39,107 nt of DNA, taken from Caulobacter sp. 32-67-35 (GTDB lineage: Bacteria > Pseudomonadota > Alphaproteobacteria > Caulobacterales > Caulobacteraceae). The notes under the pieces were generated by a model. The model did no database searches. It saw only the letters and a list, made by a program, of their open reading frames with translations, and was not told where the DNA came from. The position numbers and the translations under genes are program-made. Below are positions 6,363-15,851 of the stretch, in pieces; within the stretch, counting starts at the first letter, position 1; every line of letters begins with the position of its first letter. The stretch spans positions 1 to 39,107 of the forward strand of contig NCEV01000042.1 in the NCBI GenBank assembly GCA_002280875.1. Direction: 5' to 3'.

Positions 6363-8537
6363 ATGGACGGCGAAATGCTTCGCGACCCGACCCGTCGCCT
6401 GTTCCTGCAGACGGGCGCCGCGCTGGGCGGCGGTCTGATGATGTCGTTCAGCCTGTCCAGCGTCGGCCACGCGGCAGGCGAGGGGACGCTGAACGCCTAT
6501 GTCCGCATTGCGCCCGATGGCGGCGTGACCATCGTCTCCAAGGTCCCCGAGGTGGGGCAGGGCATCAAGACCTCGCTGCCGATGCTGATCGCCGAGGAAC
6601 TGGACGTCGAATGGTCGGCCGTCACGGTCGAACAGGCCATCGCCGACACCAAGGTCTTCGGACGCCAGGTGGCCGGCGGCAGCATGGCCACGACCCTGGA
6701 ATATGACGGTCTGCGCAGGGTGGGGGCCACGGGCCGAGCCCTGTTGATCGCCGCCGCCGCCGCCCGCTGGGGCGTGCCCGCAGAGACCTGCGCCACCGAG
6801 CCGGGCTTCGTTGTGCATGGGCCGAGCAAACGCCGCCTGGCCTACGGCGAACTGGCGCAGGCCGCATCCGCCCTGACGCCGCCTGATCCCAAGAGCTTGA
6901 CCCTGAAGGACCCCAAGGCCTTCCGGATCATCGGCCAGCCGCACAGGAGCGGCGACCTGGACGCCATTGTGACCGGTCAGCCGGTCTATGGCATCGACGT
7001 GCGCGTGCCGGGGATGCTGTACGCCACCTTCGCCAAGGCTCCGACCTTTGGCGCCAGGGTGGCCAGTGTCGACCTGGCGCCGGCCAAGGCGGTTGCGGGC
7101 GTCAAGTCCGCCTTCGTGGTCGAGGGGGGAACCGCTCTGACGGGCCTGCTGCCGGGCGTGGCGGTGGTCGCCGACAGCTGGTGGGCGGCGCGGAAGGGTC
7201 GCAACGCGCTGGAGATCCAGTGGGCCGACCATCCGACCAAGGCCCAGAGCAGCGCCGGCTTCGCCGCCAGGGCCGCCGAGCTGTCCAAGGCCGCGCCGCA
7301 TCGCACCCTGCGGTCCGATGGCGATGTCGATGCCGCGTTCAAGGGCGCGGCCAAGGTCGTCAGCGCCGCCTATGACTATCCCTTTATCGCCCACGCCAAT
7401 CTTGAGCCGCAGAACTGCACGGCCAGTTTCAAGGATGGCAAGGTCGAGATCTGGGCTCCGACCCAGAACCCCGAGCCGGGCCGCAAGCTGGTGGCTGCGG
7501 CTCTGGGCGTGGCCGAGACCGACATCACCATCCATCTGGTGCGCGTCGGCGGCGGTTTTGGCCGGCGTCTGATGAACGACTACATGGTCGAGGCGGCGAT
7601 GATCTCGAAACTGGCCGGCGCGCCGGTCAAGCTGGTCTGGACCCGCGAGGATGACACCCAGCACGATTTCTATCGTCCCGGCGGCTGGCATAATTTCACC
7701 GCCGGCCTTGACGCCAAGGGTGATCTGGTCGGCTGGCGCGACCACTTTGTGACCTTCGGCGAAGGCGAGCAGTTCGCCACCGCCGCCGGCATGAACGCCA
7801 CCCAGTTTCCGTGCCGGGCCGTGGACAACTACAGGCTCGACGTCTCGGTCATGCCGCTGGGCGCGCCGACCGGCTTTCTGCGGGCGCCGGCCAACAACGC
7901 CTTCGGCTTCGTGATCCAGTGCTTCACTGACGAACTGGCGGTGGCGTCCGGGCAGGACCCCGTCGCTTTCCGCCGCAAGCTGCTGGGCGAGCCGCGTCTG
8001 CTGGGCGACCCCGGTCAGGGCGACAGCTTCCACACGGGACGGATGCGCGGCGTGCTCGACCTGGTGGCCGAGAAGTCCGGCTGGGGCCGCAAGACCTCGA
8101 AGGGCACGGGACTGGGCGTCGCCTGCCACTACAGCCATCTGGGTTATGTCGCCGTCGTGATGGAGGTTTCCGTCAGCAAGGGTGCGCTGAAGATTCACAA
8201 GGTCTGGGCCGCCGCCGATGTGGGTTCGCAGATCGTCAACCCCAGCGGGGCCGAGCAGCAGGTGCAGGGCTCGATCCTGGACGCCATCGGCGCGACCCTG
8301 CATCAGGCGATCACCTTCGAGAACGGCGCGGCCGTCCAGAGCAGCTTTGCTGACCACCCGCTGCTGCGAATGACCGAAGCGCCGCCGGTCGAGGTGCATT
8401 TCAAGCTCAGCGACAACCGGCCAACCGGCCTCGGCGAGCCAGCCTATCCGCCGGCTCCGGCGGCCCTGTGCAACGCCATCTTCGCGGCGACGGGCAAGCG
8501 CATCCGGTCCCTGCCGATCGGCGACCAACTGGCCTGA
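6363..8537 (+). CDS. Molybdopterin-binding subunit of a molybdenum hydroxylase (IorB-like), Tat-exported
   Basis: A 724-residue large subunit of the xanthine-oxidase family (aldehyde/isoquinoline oxidoreductase beta type). The true start is ATG 6363, two bases after the small-subunit stop; the same frame is open further upstream but lies inside that gene. The N terminus has a twin-arginine signal (DPTRRLFLQTGAALGGG, about residues 8-24) ending near GHAAG. Mo-cofactor segments visible include VRVGGGFGRR, GAPTGFLRAPANN and the C-terminal RPTGLGEPAYPPAPAALCNA, where GLGEP holds the conserved catalytic glutamate. It would oxidise an aldehyde or N-heterocycle with water as oxygen donor, in the periplasm if the signal works. 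It is the second gene of a two-gene operon. Confidence 0.85.
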   Translation: MDGEMLRDPTRRLFLQTGAALGGGLMMSFSLSSVGHAAGEGTLNAYVRIAPDGGVTIVSKVPEVGQGIKTSLPMLIAEELDVEWSAVTVEQAIADTKVFGRQVAGGSMATTLEYDGLRRVGATGRALLIAAAAARWGVPAETCATEPGFVVHGPSKRRLAYGELAQAASALTPPDPKSLTLKDPKAFRIIGQPHRSGDLDAIVTGQPVYGIDVRVPGMLYATFAKAPTFGARVASVDLAPAKAVAGVKSAFVVEGGTALTGLLPGVAVVADSWWAARKGRNALEIQWADHPTKAQSSAGFAARAAELSKAAPHRTLRSDGDVDAAFKGAAKVVSAAYDYPFIAHANLEPQNCTASFKDGKVEIWAPTQNPEPGRKLVAAALGVAETDITIHLVRVGGGFGRRLMNDYMVEAAMISKLAGAPVKLVWTREDDTQHDFYRPGGWHNFTAGLDAKGDLVGWRDHFVTFGEGEQFATAAGMNATQFPCRAVDNYRLDVSVMPLGAPTGFLRAPANNAFGFVIQCFTDELAVASGQDPVAFRRKLLGEPRLLGDPGQGDSFHTGRMRGVLDLVAEKSGWGRKTSKGTGLGVACHYSHLGYVAVVMEVSVSKGALKIHKVWAAADVGSQIVNPSGAEQQVQGSILDAIGATLHQAITFENGAAVQSSFADHPLLRMTEAPPVEVHFKLSDNRPTGLGEPAYPPAPAALCNAIFAATGKRIRSLPIGDQLA

Positions 8538-8541
8538 CGGC

Positions 8542-8585
8542 AAGACCCCTGCTAGGAGCGAGAACGCGCTTTTAGCAGGGGTCTT
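8542..8585 (+). promoter_or_regulatory. Hairpin covering the upp ribosome-binding site
   Basis: AAGACCCCTGCTA (8542-8554) and TAGCAGGGGTCTT (8573-8585) are perfect 13-bp complements. The 18-base loop can add a small GCG/AGAA/CGC stem. The right arm contains AGGGG, the only Shine-Dalgarno candidate for upp (ATG 8588). A transcript entering from the molybdenum hydroxylase genes would therefore fold over the ribosome-binding site. No U-tract follows, so it is a poor intrinsic terminator. The same DNA could be a protein operator if upp has its own promoter here. Confidence 0.6.
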
Positions 8586-8587
8586 CC

Positions 8588-9217
8588 ATGTCCACCGTCA
8601 CGGTCGTCAGCCATCCGCTCGTCCAGCACAAGCTGACCCGGATGCGGGACAGGACAACCTCGACCAAGACCTTCCGCGCCCTGATGCGCGAGACGGCGAC
8701 CCTGATCTGCTACGAGGTCACCCGCGACCTGCCGATGGACGAGGTCCAGATCGAGACTCCGGTCGCCTCGACCACGGCCAGGGAAATCGCCGGCAAGAAG
8801 CTGGTGTTCGCGCCGATCCTGCGGGCCGGCCTGGGCATGGCCGATGGCATGCTGGACCTGGTGCCCTCGGCCCGCGTCGCCCATGTGGGCCTCTATCGCG
8901 ATCCGGAGTCGCTGGAGGCGGTTGAATACTATTTCAAGGCCCCGCAGGACGTGGCCGGCCGTCTGGTCATCGTGGTCGATCCGATGTTGGCCACCGGCCA
9001 TTCGGCCATCGCCGCGATCACCCGCCTGAAGGCGGCCGGGGTCAGCGACCTGCGCTTCGTGTGCCTGCTGGCCGCGCAGGTCGGGGTCGACAACCTGCGG
9101 GCCGCCCATCCCGACGTGCCGATCTGGACCGCCGCCATCGACGCCCAGCTCAACGACCACGGCTATATCGTGCCCGGCCTGGGCGACGCCGGCGACCGGA
9201 CGTTCGGGACGCGCTAG
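8588..9217 (+). CDS. upp: Uracil phosphoribosyltransferase
   Basis: A 209-residue cytosolic pyrimidine salvage enzyme that joins uracil to PRPP to make UMP. The PRPP-binding signature [16 protein letters not shown] (near residues 129-144) is intact. So are the N-terminal [13 protein letters not shown] and the uracil-binding end [12 protein letters not shown]. Length is normal. The gene follows a strong hairpin that could control its translation. Its TAG shares the palindrome CTAG (9214-9217) with the stop of the convergent nucleosidase gene. The pairing suggests salvage: the exported nucleosidase frees bases outside, and Upp captures uracil inside. Confidence 0.95.
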   Translation: MSTVTVVSHPLVQHKLTRMRDRTTSTKTFRALMRETATLICYEVTRDLPMDEVQIETPVASTTAREIAGKKLVFAPILRAGLGMADGMLDLVPSARVAHVGLYRDPESLEAVEYYFKAPQDVAGRLVIVVDPMLATGHSAIAAITRLKAAGVSDLRFVCLLAAQVGVDNLRAAHPDVPIWTAAIDAQLNDHGYIVPGLGDAGDRTFGTR

Positions 9218-10116
9218 TTCGGCAGCGCCTTCACGAAGGCCTTGACCACGCTGGCCGAGTTGTCTGAGGCCAGTTGCAGGAACGTATGCATCTCGTTGGC
9301 TTCGTCGCCGCCGCCGGCCAGGTCCGACAGGCTGCGGAAGGCGATGAACGGCGCGCCATTGGCATAGGCCACGTGGGCGACAGCGGCGCTCTCCATGTCC
9401 ACTACCCGGGCCTGGAAGGTGGCGCGGGCATATTTTCGGTAGGCGGCGTTGTCCAGGAACACCGGCGCCGAGATGCCGTTGCCGCCGACCACCACCTTGG
9501 GCGCATGGACCAGGCACTGATTGGTCACGCAGCGGGCCAGCGAGACCGTTGAGGCGATGGACCGCGCGGTCTCCAGCATGGCCGGATCCGCCGGGAACCA
9601 GCGACGGCGCTCGGGCGGGCCATCGGCGCGGGCGATCATGATCGAGCGGGGGATCATCATGCCAAAGCCTGGCAGGGTGTCGTTGCTGGCGGATGGCGAA
9701 ATCTCGAAGCCCTTTTCGGTCTCGCGGGCGAAGGCGGTTTCCAGATTCTGGCTCCACTGGTCGGCCACGATCACGTCACCGATGTCGAGGCTTTCATCAA
9801 CGCCTCCGGCGATCCCTGAGAAGACGATGCGGGTGATGTTGAAACGATCCAGGGCCAGCTGGGTGGTCATCGCCGCATTGACCATGCTGACTCCGCTGAG
9901 GAACAGCACGATGGGCTTGCCCTCAAGCTCTCCCGTCGTGAACGTCACGCCGGCAGCCGTATAGCGCTTCTGGTTGCTGGTCGCTGCGGCGAGGGCCGTC
10001 AGCTCCGGCGGGAAGGCAGAGATCACCGCGATGCGCGGCGCGGGGTCCAACGGCTCGGCCGCGGCCACCGGGAGAACGGTGAAGAGGCAGATGGCGAGGG
10101 CTGCAAGCAAACGCAT
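9214..10116 (-). CDS. Exported nucleosidase of the MTAN/purine phosphorylase superfamily
   Basis: A PNP_UDP_1-superfamily protein, 300 residues from ATG 10116. This start is chosen because it opens a clean signal peptide ([20 protein letters not shown], cut before EPLDP), while the longer frame adds 29 charged residues. The fold begins with [14 protein letters not shown]. The MTAN-type catalytic pair is recognisable: Glu in [14 protein letters not shown] and Asp in [12 protein letters not shown] cysteine pair (RCVTNQCLV) may form a disulfide, fitting a periplasmic location. Likely reaction: hydrolysis or phosphorolysis of a nucleoside such as methylthioadenosine to a free base. Most family members are cytosolic, so export is the odd feature. 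Its stop overlaps that of upp. Confidence 0.78.
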   Translation of the reverse strand: MRLLAALAICLFTVLPVAAAEPLDPAPRIAVISAFPPELTALAAATSNQKRYTAAGVTFTTGELEGKPIVLFLSGVSMVNAAMTTQLALDRFNITRIVFSGIAGGVDESLDIGDVIVADQWSQNLETAFARETEKGFEISPSASNDTLPGFGMMIPRSIMIARADGPPERRRWFPADPAMLETARSIASTVSLARCVTNQCLVHAPKVVVGGNGISAPVFLDNAAYRKYARATFQARVVDMESAAVAHVAYANGAPFIAFRSLSDLAGGGDEANEMHTFLQLASDNSASVVKAFVKALPN

Positions 10117-10334
10117 GGAGGGACTCTCTCTCGGGGAACGGGGCGGCCGAAGGCAGCACGACATGGAGAGCCTGCACATAGCTCGCTGGCGATCCTGGGC
10201 CAATCGTCGACAATCTGTTCAAGCGAGAGTCGCCCGCCGCCGTTTCTGCAAGGTGGGCGGTCACCGGCGCGGGCCGCGATAGATTTCCGCCAGGTTAACC
10301 AGTGATGCAGACAGGACTGGCAGGATACTAGAGC

Positions 10335-13154
10335 ATGAACCGAGCCACGACACCTGCCTACGCGACCGCGCGGACCGCCCAGATCGCCGCTGCGGTGGCC
10401 TTGGGGCTGGCTGTCATGGCGCTGGCCTATGTCTGCATCGAGCTGCCGCGCGATCTGAAACAGAGTGCGCCGATCTGGCTGGCCAATGGGGTCGTGCTGA
10501 CGGTTCTGCTCTGGACGGACCGGGCGCGCTGGCCCCTGCTCATCGCCTGCGCCATGACGGGCAATATCGTGGCCAGCCTGCATGCGGGCGGACAGATTCC
10601 CGTCGTTCTGGGGCTCAGCTTCGCCAATGTGGTCGAGTATCTGCTATCGGCGGTGGCTCTGCGGCATGTGCTGGGTCGCGACATCGATGTCAGCCGGTCG
10701 CGCGATCTGGGCTGGATCGCCCTGATCTGCGGCCTGTGCGCGCCAACGGTGTCAGGATTGATCGCGACGGCCGTTCTCCATGTCTCGCGAAATGCCGATA
10801 TCGGTCGCACCTTCGTCGGTTGGGGCCTGTCCAACGCCCTCGGCCTGATGCTGGTGACGCCCTGCCTGATAGCCTTTCGCCAGGCGCGCTCGCTTCTGGC
10901 CGAGCGTCCGGTCACCCGGCGCGGTTGGCTGGCCCTGGCGGTGCTGGTGGTCACCATCATCGTCGTCTTTACCCGGCCACGTTATCCGCTGCTGTTCATC
11001 ATCCCGCCAATCCTGGTTTTCGTCGCTCTGGAGCTGGAGTTCCTCGGGGCGGCGGTCGGAATCCTTGTTCTGTCCAGCATGGCTATCGGCTTCACGGCGC
11101 TGAATATCGGTCCCGTCGCCGTGACGGCTCAGGACATGGCCGAGCGCGCGCTGTTCCTGCAGATCTTCCTGGTGGTCTCGATCTTTTCCGCCTTGCCGCT
11201 GGCGACGATCAACGCTCACAGACGGCGTCTTCGCGACGTCGCGCAGGAACAGACCCGATGGGCCGACATGGCCGAGAATCTGGCCGGAGTTGGCTACTGG
11301 CGCGTGGTCCTTGCCACCCAGACGGTGACCTGGTCTGACCAGATGTACGCGATCCTGGGCGTTCAGCCGGCAAGTCGCATTACGCCCAATCAATGGTTCA
11401 AGGCGATTCACCCCGACGATCTGGTGAAGACCCGGCTGTACTACCGGCAGATGCTCAAGGGTGTCTCGGCCAGTCCCACCATGCTGACCCGTATGGTTCG
11501 TCCCAGTGGCGAGGTCCGCTATGTCAGCGGTCATATGATCATCGAGCGCGACGCCGAGGGGCGGCCGGCCACCGTGTTCGGCGTGATAATGGATATCACG
11601 GCGCAGAAGACGGCCGAACTGGCGATCATCGAAAGCGAAGCGCGCTTTCGGATGCTGACCGAGAACGGCAGCGACGTACTGGCCCACTCCGGTCTCGACG
11701 GCCGCGTCACCTATGTCTCGCCGTCCGTCGAGCATCGCCTTGGCTTCAAGCCGGAAGAGCTTGTCGGGCGGGCCTTCGTCGATTTCATCCATGAGGAAGA
11801 CGCCGGGGCGGTTCTGGCGGTGGTGCGGGCGCAGTTCGAAAGCCGTGGGCGGACCCCGCCGGTGCGTGTCGAGTACCGGTCGCGCCACAAGGACGGGCGG
11901 GAAATCTGGTTCGAGGCGCGGCCAACCCTGGTGCGGGATCCGGCGACCGGCAGGATCAATGGCGTCACCGATATCATCCGCGACATCTCCCAGCGCAAGG
12001 TGCTTGAGATCGAGCTGAGGCAGGCGCGCGCCGACGCGGAGGCGGCGGCGGCCGTGAAGGGCGAGTTCCTGGCCAATATGAGCCATGAACTGCGCACGCC
12101 CCTGACGGCGGTTCTGGGTTTCACCAGGCTGGTCGAGGATCAGCCAGAGCTCAGTGATGTGACCCGCGGCTATGTCGAGCGGGTCTCCAACGCGGGCAAG
12201 GCGCTGCGGGCGACGGTCAATGACATCCTCGACTTCTCCAAGCTTGAGGCCGGGCAGGTTGATATCAAGCCAAGGCCCATGTCGCCGGCCGAACTGACGC
12301 GTGAAACCATCGAGCTCTTCGACGCCCAGGCCAGGGCCAAGGGTCTGTCGCTGACCATCTCGGGTCTGGAGGCCGTGCCAGGCCTGGTGCTGGCCGACCC
12401 CGACCGGCTCCGTCAGATCCTGCTCAACCTGATCGGCAACGCCGTGAAATTCACCGACCAAGGCGGCGTCGAGGTGCAGGCGGCCTTTGATCCCGCCACT
12501 GAGCGTCTGTCGTTCTCGGTCGTCGATACCGGCCCGGGTATGCCGGCCGATCAGGTCAGCCACCTGTTTCAGCGTTTCTCCCAGATCGATGGCTCATCGA
12601 CGCGCAAGTACGGCGGTACCGGTCTGGGCCTGGCGATCTGCAAGGGTCTGGCCGAAGCCATGGCGGGCGATATCGGGGTCGAAAGCCGCGAGGGCCAAGG
12701 CTCACGGTTCTGGTTCGAGCTTCCCGCTCCGGCGGTCGATCAGGGTGAGGAAGGCGCCGACGACAGCGAGCCCACGCTGAGCCTTCCGGGCGACTGCCGG
12801 ATCCTGATCGTCGATGACAACCTCGCCAATCGCGAACTGGTGCGAGCGATCCTGGGCCCCTTTGGCGTTCATATGACCGACGCCGCTGACGGCGACGAGG
12901 CGATTTCCAGAGCCGGCAAGGCGCCGTTTGATGTGATCCTGATGGACCTGCGCATGCCGCGCGTGGATGGCCGCGCGGCGGCCGCCCAGATCCGGCGGGG
13001 CGGGCCCAACGCCAGGACGCCGATTCTGGCCTTCTCGGCCGACGCCTCGACCCTGGCGGTGGACGAGCTCTTCGACGGTCAGATCGTCAAGCCTCTGTCC
13101 ACCGTGGGCCTGATCGAAACGCTCGCGCGGACCCTGGCGACAACCAGGGTTTGA
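10335..13154 (+). CDS. MASE1-PAS-PAS hybrid histidine kinase
   Basis: A 939-residue sensor kinase. Residues about 15-295 form a MASE1-type multi-pass membrane sensor ([32 protein letters not shown], and a run of hydrophobic segments). Two PAS domains follow (about 310-425, GVGYWRVV...; about 435-555, [12 protein letters not shown]...). The HisKA phosphoacceptor is H584 in [15 protein letters not shown]. The HATPase has its N box at N702 ([10 protein letters not shown]), then DTGPGMP, and its G2 box at about 760 ([13 protein letters not shown]). A C-terminal receiver (about 805-935) has RILIVDDN and phosphoacceptor D871. A receiver-only protein lies 88 bases downstream and is a natural phosphotransfer partner. 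AGGA lies about nine bases before the ATG. The signal sensed is unknown. Confidence 0.9.
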   Translation: MNRATTPAYATARTAQIAAAVALGLAVMALAYVCIELPRDLKQSAPIWLANGVVLTVLLWTDRARWPLLIACAMTGNIVASLHAGGQIPVVLGLSFANVVEYLLSAVALRHVLGRDIDVSRSRDLGWIALICGLCAPTVSGLIATAVLHVSRNADIGRTFVGWGLSNALGLMLVTPCLIAFRQARSLLAERPVTRRGWLALAVLVVTIIVVFTRPRYPLLFIIPPILVFVALELEFLGAAVGILVLSSMAIGFTALNIGPVAVTAQDMAERALFLQIFLVVSIFSALPLATINAHRRRLRDVAQEQTRWADMAENLAGVGYWRVVLATQTVTWSDQMYAILGVQPASRITPNQWFKAIHPDDLVKTRLYYRQMLKGVSASPTMLTRMVRPSGEVRYVSGHMIIERDAEGRPATVFGVIMDITAQKTAELAIIESEARFRMLTENGSDVLAHSGLDGRVTYVSPSVEHRLGFKPEELVGRAFVDFIHEEDAGAVLAVVRAQFESRGRTPPVRVEYRSRHKDGREIWFEARPTLVRDPATGRINGVTDIIRDISQRKVLEIELRQARADAEAAAAVKGEFLANMSHELRTPLTAVLGFTRLVEDQPELSDVTRGYVERVSNAGKALRATVNDILDFSKLEAGQVDIKPRPMSPAELTRETIELFDAQARAKGLSLTISGLEAVPGLVLADPDRLRQILLNLIGNAVKFTDQGGVEVQAAFDPATERLSFSVVDTGPGMPADQVSHLFQRFSQIDGSSTRKYGGTGLGLAICKGLAEAMAGDIGVESREGQGSRFWFELPAPAVDQGEEGADDSEPTLSLPGDCRILIVDDNLANRELVRAILGPFGVHMTDAADGDEAISRAGKAPFDVILMDLRMPRVDGRAAAAQIRRGGPNARTPILAFSADASTLAVDELFDGQIVKPLSTVGLIETLARTLATTRV

Positions 13155-13242
13155 CGAACCTGGCGGGAAACGACCATTGATCGTGATCCTTGCCTCACCG
13201 GCGTTGACCTCATGATTCTGACCCGAGCCTGGCCGCAACCTG

Positions 13243-13617
13243 ATGATCAAAGCCGCGCCCCTGATCTATGTCGCAGATGATGATCCGGTTATCCTGGAGC
13301 TCATTTCCATCGTCCTCACCCAGGGCGGCTTTCAGGTGATGGGCTTCGAAACGGCCGACGCGCTGATGGCGGCCCTGATCACGCAGGCGCCCACCGCCGC
13401 GCTGCTGGACGTGCGCATCCCGGGGCAAAGCGGTCTGGATGCGCTGAAGGCCATCAAGGACAATCCGGCCACCGCCCACATTCCTGTGCTGATGCTGACG
13501 GGCGATGGCCGCCTCGACCGCATCGTCCAGGCCATGCAGCTGGGCGCGGCAGGCTATGTGATGAAGCCCTTCGACGGGGATCAACTGGTGGAGCGGGTTC
13601 GTAGCCTTCTGGGCTAG
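13243..13617 (+). CDS. Stand-alone receiver-domain response regulator
   Basis: A 124-residue CheY-like protein with no output domain. It has the acidic pocket ADDDP (residues 11-15), phosphoacceptor D56 in LLDVRIPGQSG, the switch Thr in LMLTGD and K108 in VMKPF. It sits 88 bases downstream of the hybrid kinase on the same strand and probably works with it, as an output by protein contact, a phosphate sink or a relay partner. Its TAG shares a CTAG (13614-13617) with the stop of the convergent gene. Confidence 0.88.
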   Translation: MIKAAPLIYVADDDPVILELISIVLTQGGFQVMGFETADALMAALITQAPTAALLDVRIPGQSGLDALKAIKDNPATAHIPVLMLTGDGRLDRIVQAMQLGAAGYVMKPFDGDQLVERVRSLLG

Positions 13618-14252
13618 CCGATCAGCTGGCGAACCCAGGCCAGGACGTTGTTCAGGGTCTCGATGAGCCGGGCGATCACGCCTTCGGCCTGGGTCACCGG
13701 TGTGGCCGGTTCGGGAGGCGGCGCCGGGACGAACCAGCTGGGCGCGGCGGGCGGCGCGCAGTTCATCCGCATCCCCACGCCCTTGAGATAGCCGCGGCGA
13801 ATGCCGCCCGAGCGGATGGCCGCCTGCACCGCCTTGTCATGTTTGGCGGCGCCCGTCAGCTTGCGGATCCAGCCCCGGAACGGCAGGGCGTTGGTTGTCT
13901 GGTCGCGCACCTCGGCCACCCCAGCCTGCCAGGCGCCGTCGACCACCTTCTTGCCCCTGGAGCGCTCGTCGGGCGGCGGCGCTTCATCCAGATCCGGGCC
14001 CAGGGCGGCATCCAGGCGGCCGATCTCGGCGGCGATCGGTTCGCAGCGGTCCAGGCCGGTGATGTCATAGGGATCTGCGACCGCGCGGTTCAGCACGGCC
14101 GGGATATCCTTGCGCTTGAGGTTCAGGTCCTCCAGCGGCGCGGTGACGGCGTCGCGCAGGGTGTCGCCGCGCTGGGTCGTGCCGGGATCGGCGGCCAGGG
14201 CCGGTCCGGCGAGCAGGGCGCAGGTCAGGGCAAGAGGGAACGAGCGACGCAT
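13614..14252 (-). CDS. Exported hypothetical protein
   Basis: I do not recognise the family. From ATG 14252 the protein has 212 residues with a signal peptide (MRRSFPLALTCALLAGPALA, cut before ADPG). This start is chosen over a frame 72 codons longer whose extension overlaps the end of the mutase gene and is Arg/Gly/Pro rich. The mature part is mostly helical and charged. Two cysteines (LDRCEPIAAE and MRMNCAPP) could pair, a Pro-rich linker follows (PAPPPEPATPV), and the C terminus is an amphipathic helix (VIARLIETLNNVLAWVRQLIG). It lies 65 bases downstream of the mutase on the same strand and may be in that operon. A periplasmic or outer-membrane-associated role is likely; nothing more specific is supported. 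Confidence 0.7.
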   Translation of the reverse strand: MRRSFPLALTCALLAGPALAADPGTTQRGDTLRDAVTAPLEDLNLKRKDIPAVLNRAVADPYDITGLDRCEPIAAEIGRLDAALGPDLDEAPPPDERSRGKKVVDGAWQAGVAEVRDQTTNALPFRGWIRKLTGAAKHDKAVQAAIRSGGIRRGYLKGVGMRMNCAPPAAPSWFVPAPPPEPATPVTQAEGVIARLIETLNNVLAWVRQLIG

Positions 14253-14317
14253 CACGTCGAGATCGCCCGGCTTTGTGGTTCCGTGCAAGCGGAATGCTCG
14301 GACGGCGCCGCTCGGTC

Positions 14318-15814
14318 TTAGATTTCCTGGTTGTACTTGCCGACCCGGTCGCCCAGGCGCGGCTTCACTTCCTGGCGGAACAGGGCGCGCATGTCGTCCT
14401 CGGAGCGGGTGCTCTCGACCACGACCACGATCTCGGGCTTGTTGGACGAGGCGCGCACCAGCACCCATGAGCCGTCTTCCAGATGCACGCGCACGCCGTT
14501 GACGGTGATGACCTCGGTGACCCTGCGGCCCAGGATGGAGCCGCCGGCGGCGAACAGGTCCTGATATTCCTTCACCACGTCATCGACGACGCCGTACTTC
14601 ACCTCGTCGCCGCAGTGCGGGCTCATGGTCAGGGAGGTGAAGGCCACCGGCAGGGCCTTGCGCATGTCCGACAGCTTCTGGCCGGGGTTACGATCCAGCA
14701 TGGCGAGGATGGCGGCGGCGGCGGTCAGGCCGCAGTCATAGCCGTAGCCCAGCTCGCCGTTCATGAAGAAGTGGCCGCTCTTCTCGAAGCCGGCCAGGGC
14801 GCCGACCTCGGCGCTCTTGCGCTTGATGTAGCTGTGGCCGGTCTTCCAGTAGATCACCTTGCAGCCGTGTGCGCTGAGGATCGGGTCGGTGGCGTAGAGG
14901 CCGGTGGATTTCACATCGACCACGAAGGTCGCGCCGGGGTTCAGCGGGGCCAGGTCGCGGGCCAGCATGAGGCCGATCTTGTCGGCGAAGATCTCCTCGC
15001 CCTCGTCGTCGACCACGCCGCAGCGGTCGCCATCGCCGTCGAAGCCGAAGGCGAGGTCCGCCTTGTGCTCGCGCACGGCGGCGGCCATGGAGTGCAGCAT
15101 CTCCACGTCTTCGGGGTTCGGGTTGTACTTCGGGAAGGTGTAGTCGAGCTCGGTGTCCATGCCGACCACGTCGGAGACGCCCATGCGCTGCAGGGCGTCG
15201 ACCGCGAAGGCGCCGGCCGTGCCGTTGCCGCAGGCGGCGATCACCTTCAGCGGCCGGGTGATGCTGGCGCGCTTGGCGACGTCGGCGATGAAGCGCTCAG
15301 CCTCGCCCTCGACGCGGATCAGTTTGCCGCCGTCACGCTCCACGAACTTGCCGCCCAGCACGATGTCGCGCAGCCGACCCATCTCGTCGGGACCAAATGT
15401 GAGAGGGCGTTGCGCGCCCATCTTCACGCCGGTCCAGCCGTTCTCGTTATGGCTGGCGGTGACCATGGCCACGCAGGGGATGTCCAGGTCGAACTGGGCG
15501 AAATAGGCGGTGGGCGACAAGGCCAGGCCGATGTCGTGCACCTCGCAGCCGGCCGAGATCAGGCCCAGGATCAGGGCGTTCTTGATCGACGACGAATAGG
15601 AGCGGAAGTCGTGGCCGACCACGATCTTCGACAGGCCCAGTTCGTGGATGTAGGTGCCAAGGCCCAGGCCCAAGGCCTGAATGCCCAGCAGGTTGATGTC
15701 CGGCCCAAACAGCCAGCGCGCGTCGTATTCACGAAAGCCCGTGGCCTTGACCAGCGGCTCGTTCTCATAGGCGGCGGTATTGGGAACGAGGTCGGAGCGG
15801 GGAGCGGAGAACAT
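14318..15814 (-). CDS. Phosphomannomutase/phosphoglucomutase
   Basis: An alpha-D-phosphohexomutase of 498 residues, close to AlgC-type PMM/PGM enzymes. All four signature loops are present: the phosphoserine loop VTASHNENGW, the metal loop GFDGDGDRCG, the sugar-recognition loop GFEKSGHFF and the phosphate-binding loop VRASSNKPEIVVV. It interconverts hexose 6- and 1-phosphates and so feeds GDP-mannose and glucose-nucleotide pools for LPS, S-layer-anchoring O-antigen and exopolysaccharides. ATG 15814 was chosen because MFSAPRSDLVPNTAAYENEP opens the family's N terminus. The longer frame adds 36 residues unlike the family and reaches into the promoter-proximal gap. It lies 37 bases downstream of kpsF, pointing to a sugar-phosphate operon. 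Confidence 0.9.
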   Translation of the reverse strand: MFSAPRSDLVPNTAAYENEPLVKATGFREYDARWLFGPDINLLGIQALGLGLGTYIHELGLSKIVVGHDFRSYSSSIKNALILGLISAGCEVHDIGLALSPTAYFAQFDLDIPCVAMVTASHNENGWTGVKMGAQRPLTFGPDEMGRLRDIVLGGKFVERDGGKLIRVEGEAERFIADVAKRASITRPLKVIAACGNGTAGAFAVDALQRMGVSDVVGMDTELDYTFPKYNPNPEDVEMLHSMAAAVREHKADLAFGFDGDGDRCGVVDDEGEEIFADKIGLMLARDLAPLNPGATFVVDVKSTGLYATDPILSAHGCKVIYWKTGHSYIKRKSAEVGALAGFEKSGHFFMNGELGYGYDCGLTAAAAILAMLDRNPGQKLSDMRKALPVAFTSLTMSPHCGDEVKYGVVDDVVKEYQDLFAAGGSILGRRVTEVITVNGVRVHLEDGSWVLVRASSNKPEIVVVVESTRSEDDMRALFRQEVKPRLGDRVGKYNQEI

Positions 15815-15851
15815 CGGGGCTCGCTTCAATTCGGCGAAATGTAAATCGCCG

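Noticed and set aside
6348-8543. 731-codon antisense open frame opposite the molybdenum hydroxylase
   Set aside because: It mirrors the real gene in a GC-rich codon pattern and its protein has no recognisable fold; the plus-strand protein has full family motifs.
10293-10300. GGTTAACC upstream of the hybrid kinase as a CtrA site
   Set aside because: Only one TTAA half-site is present at this spot; the second half at seven bases is missing.
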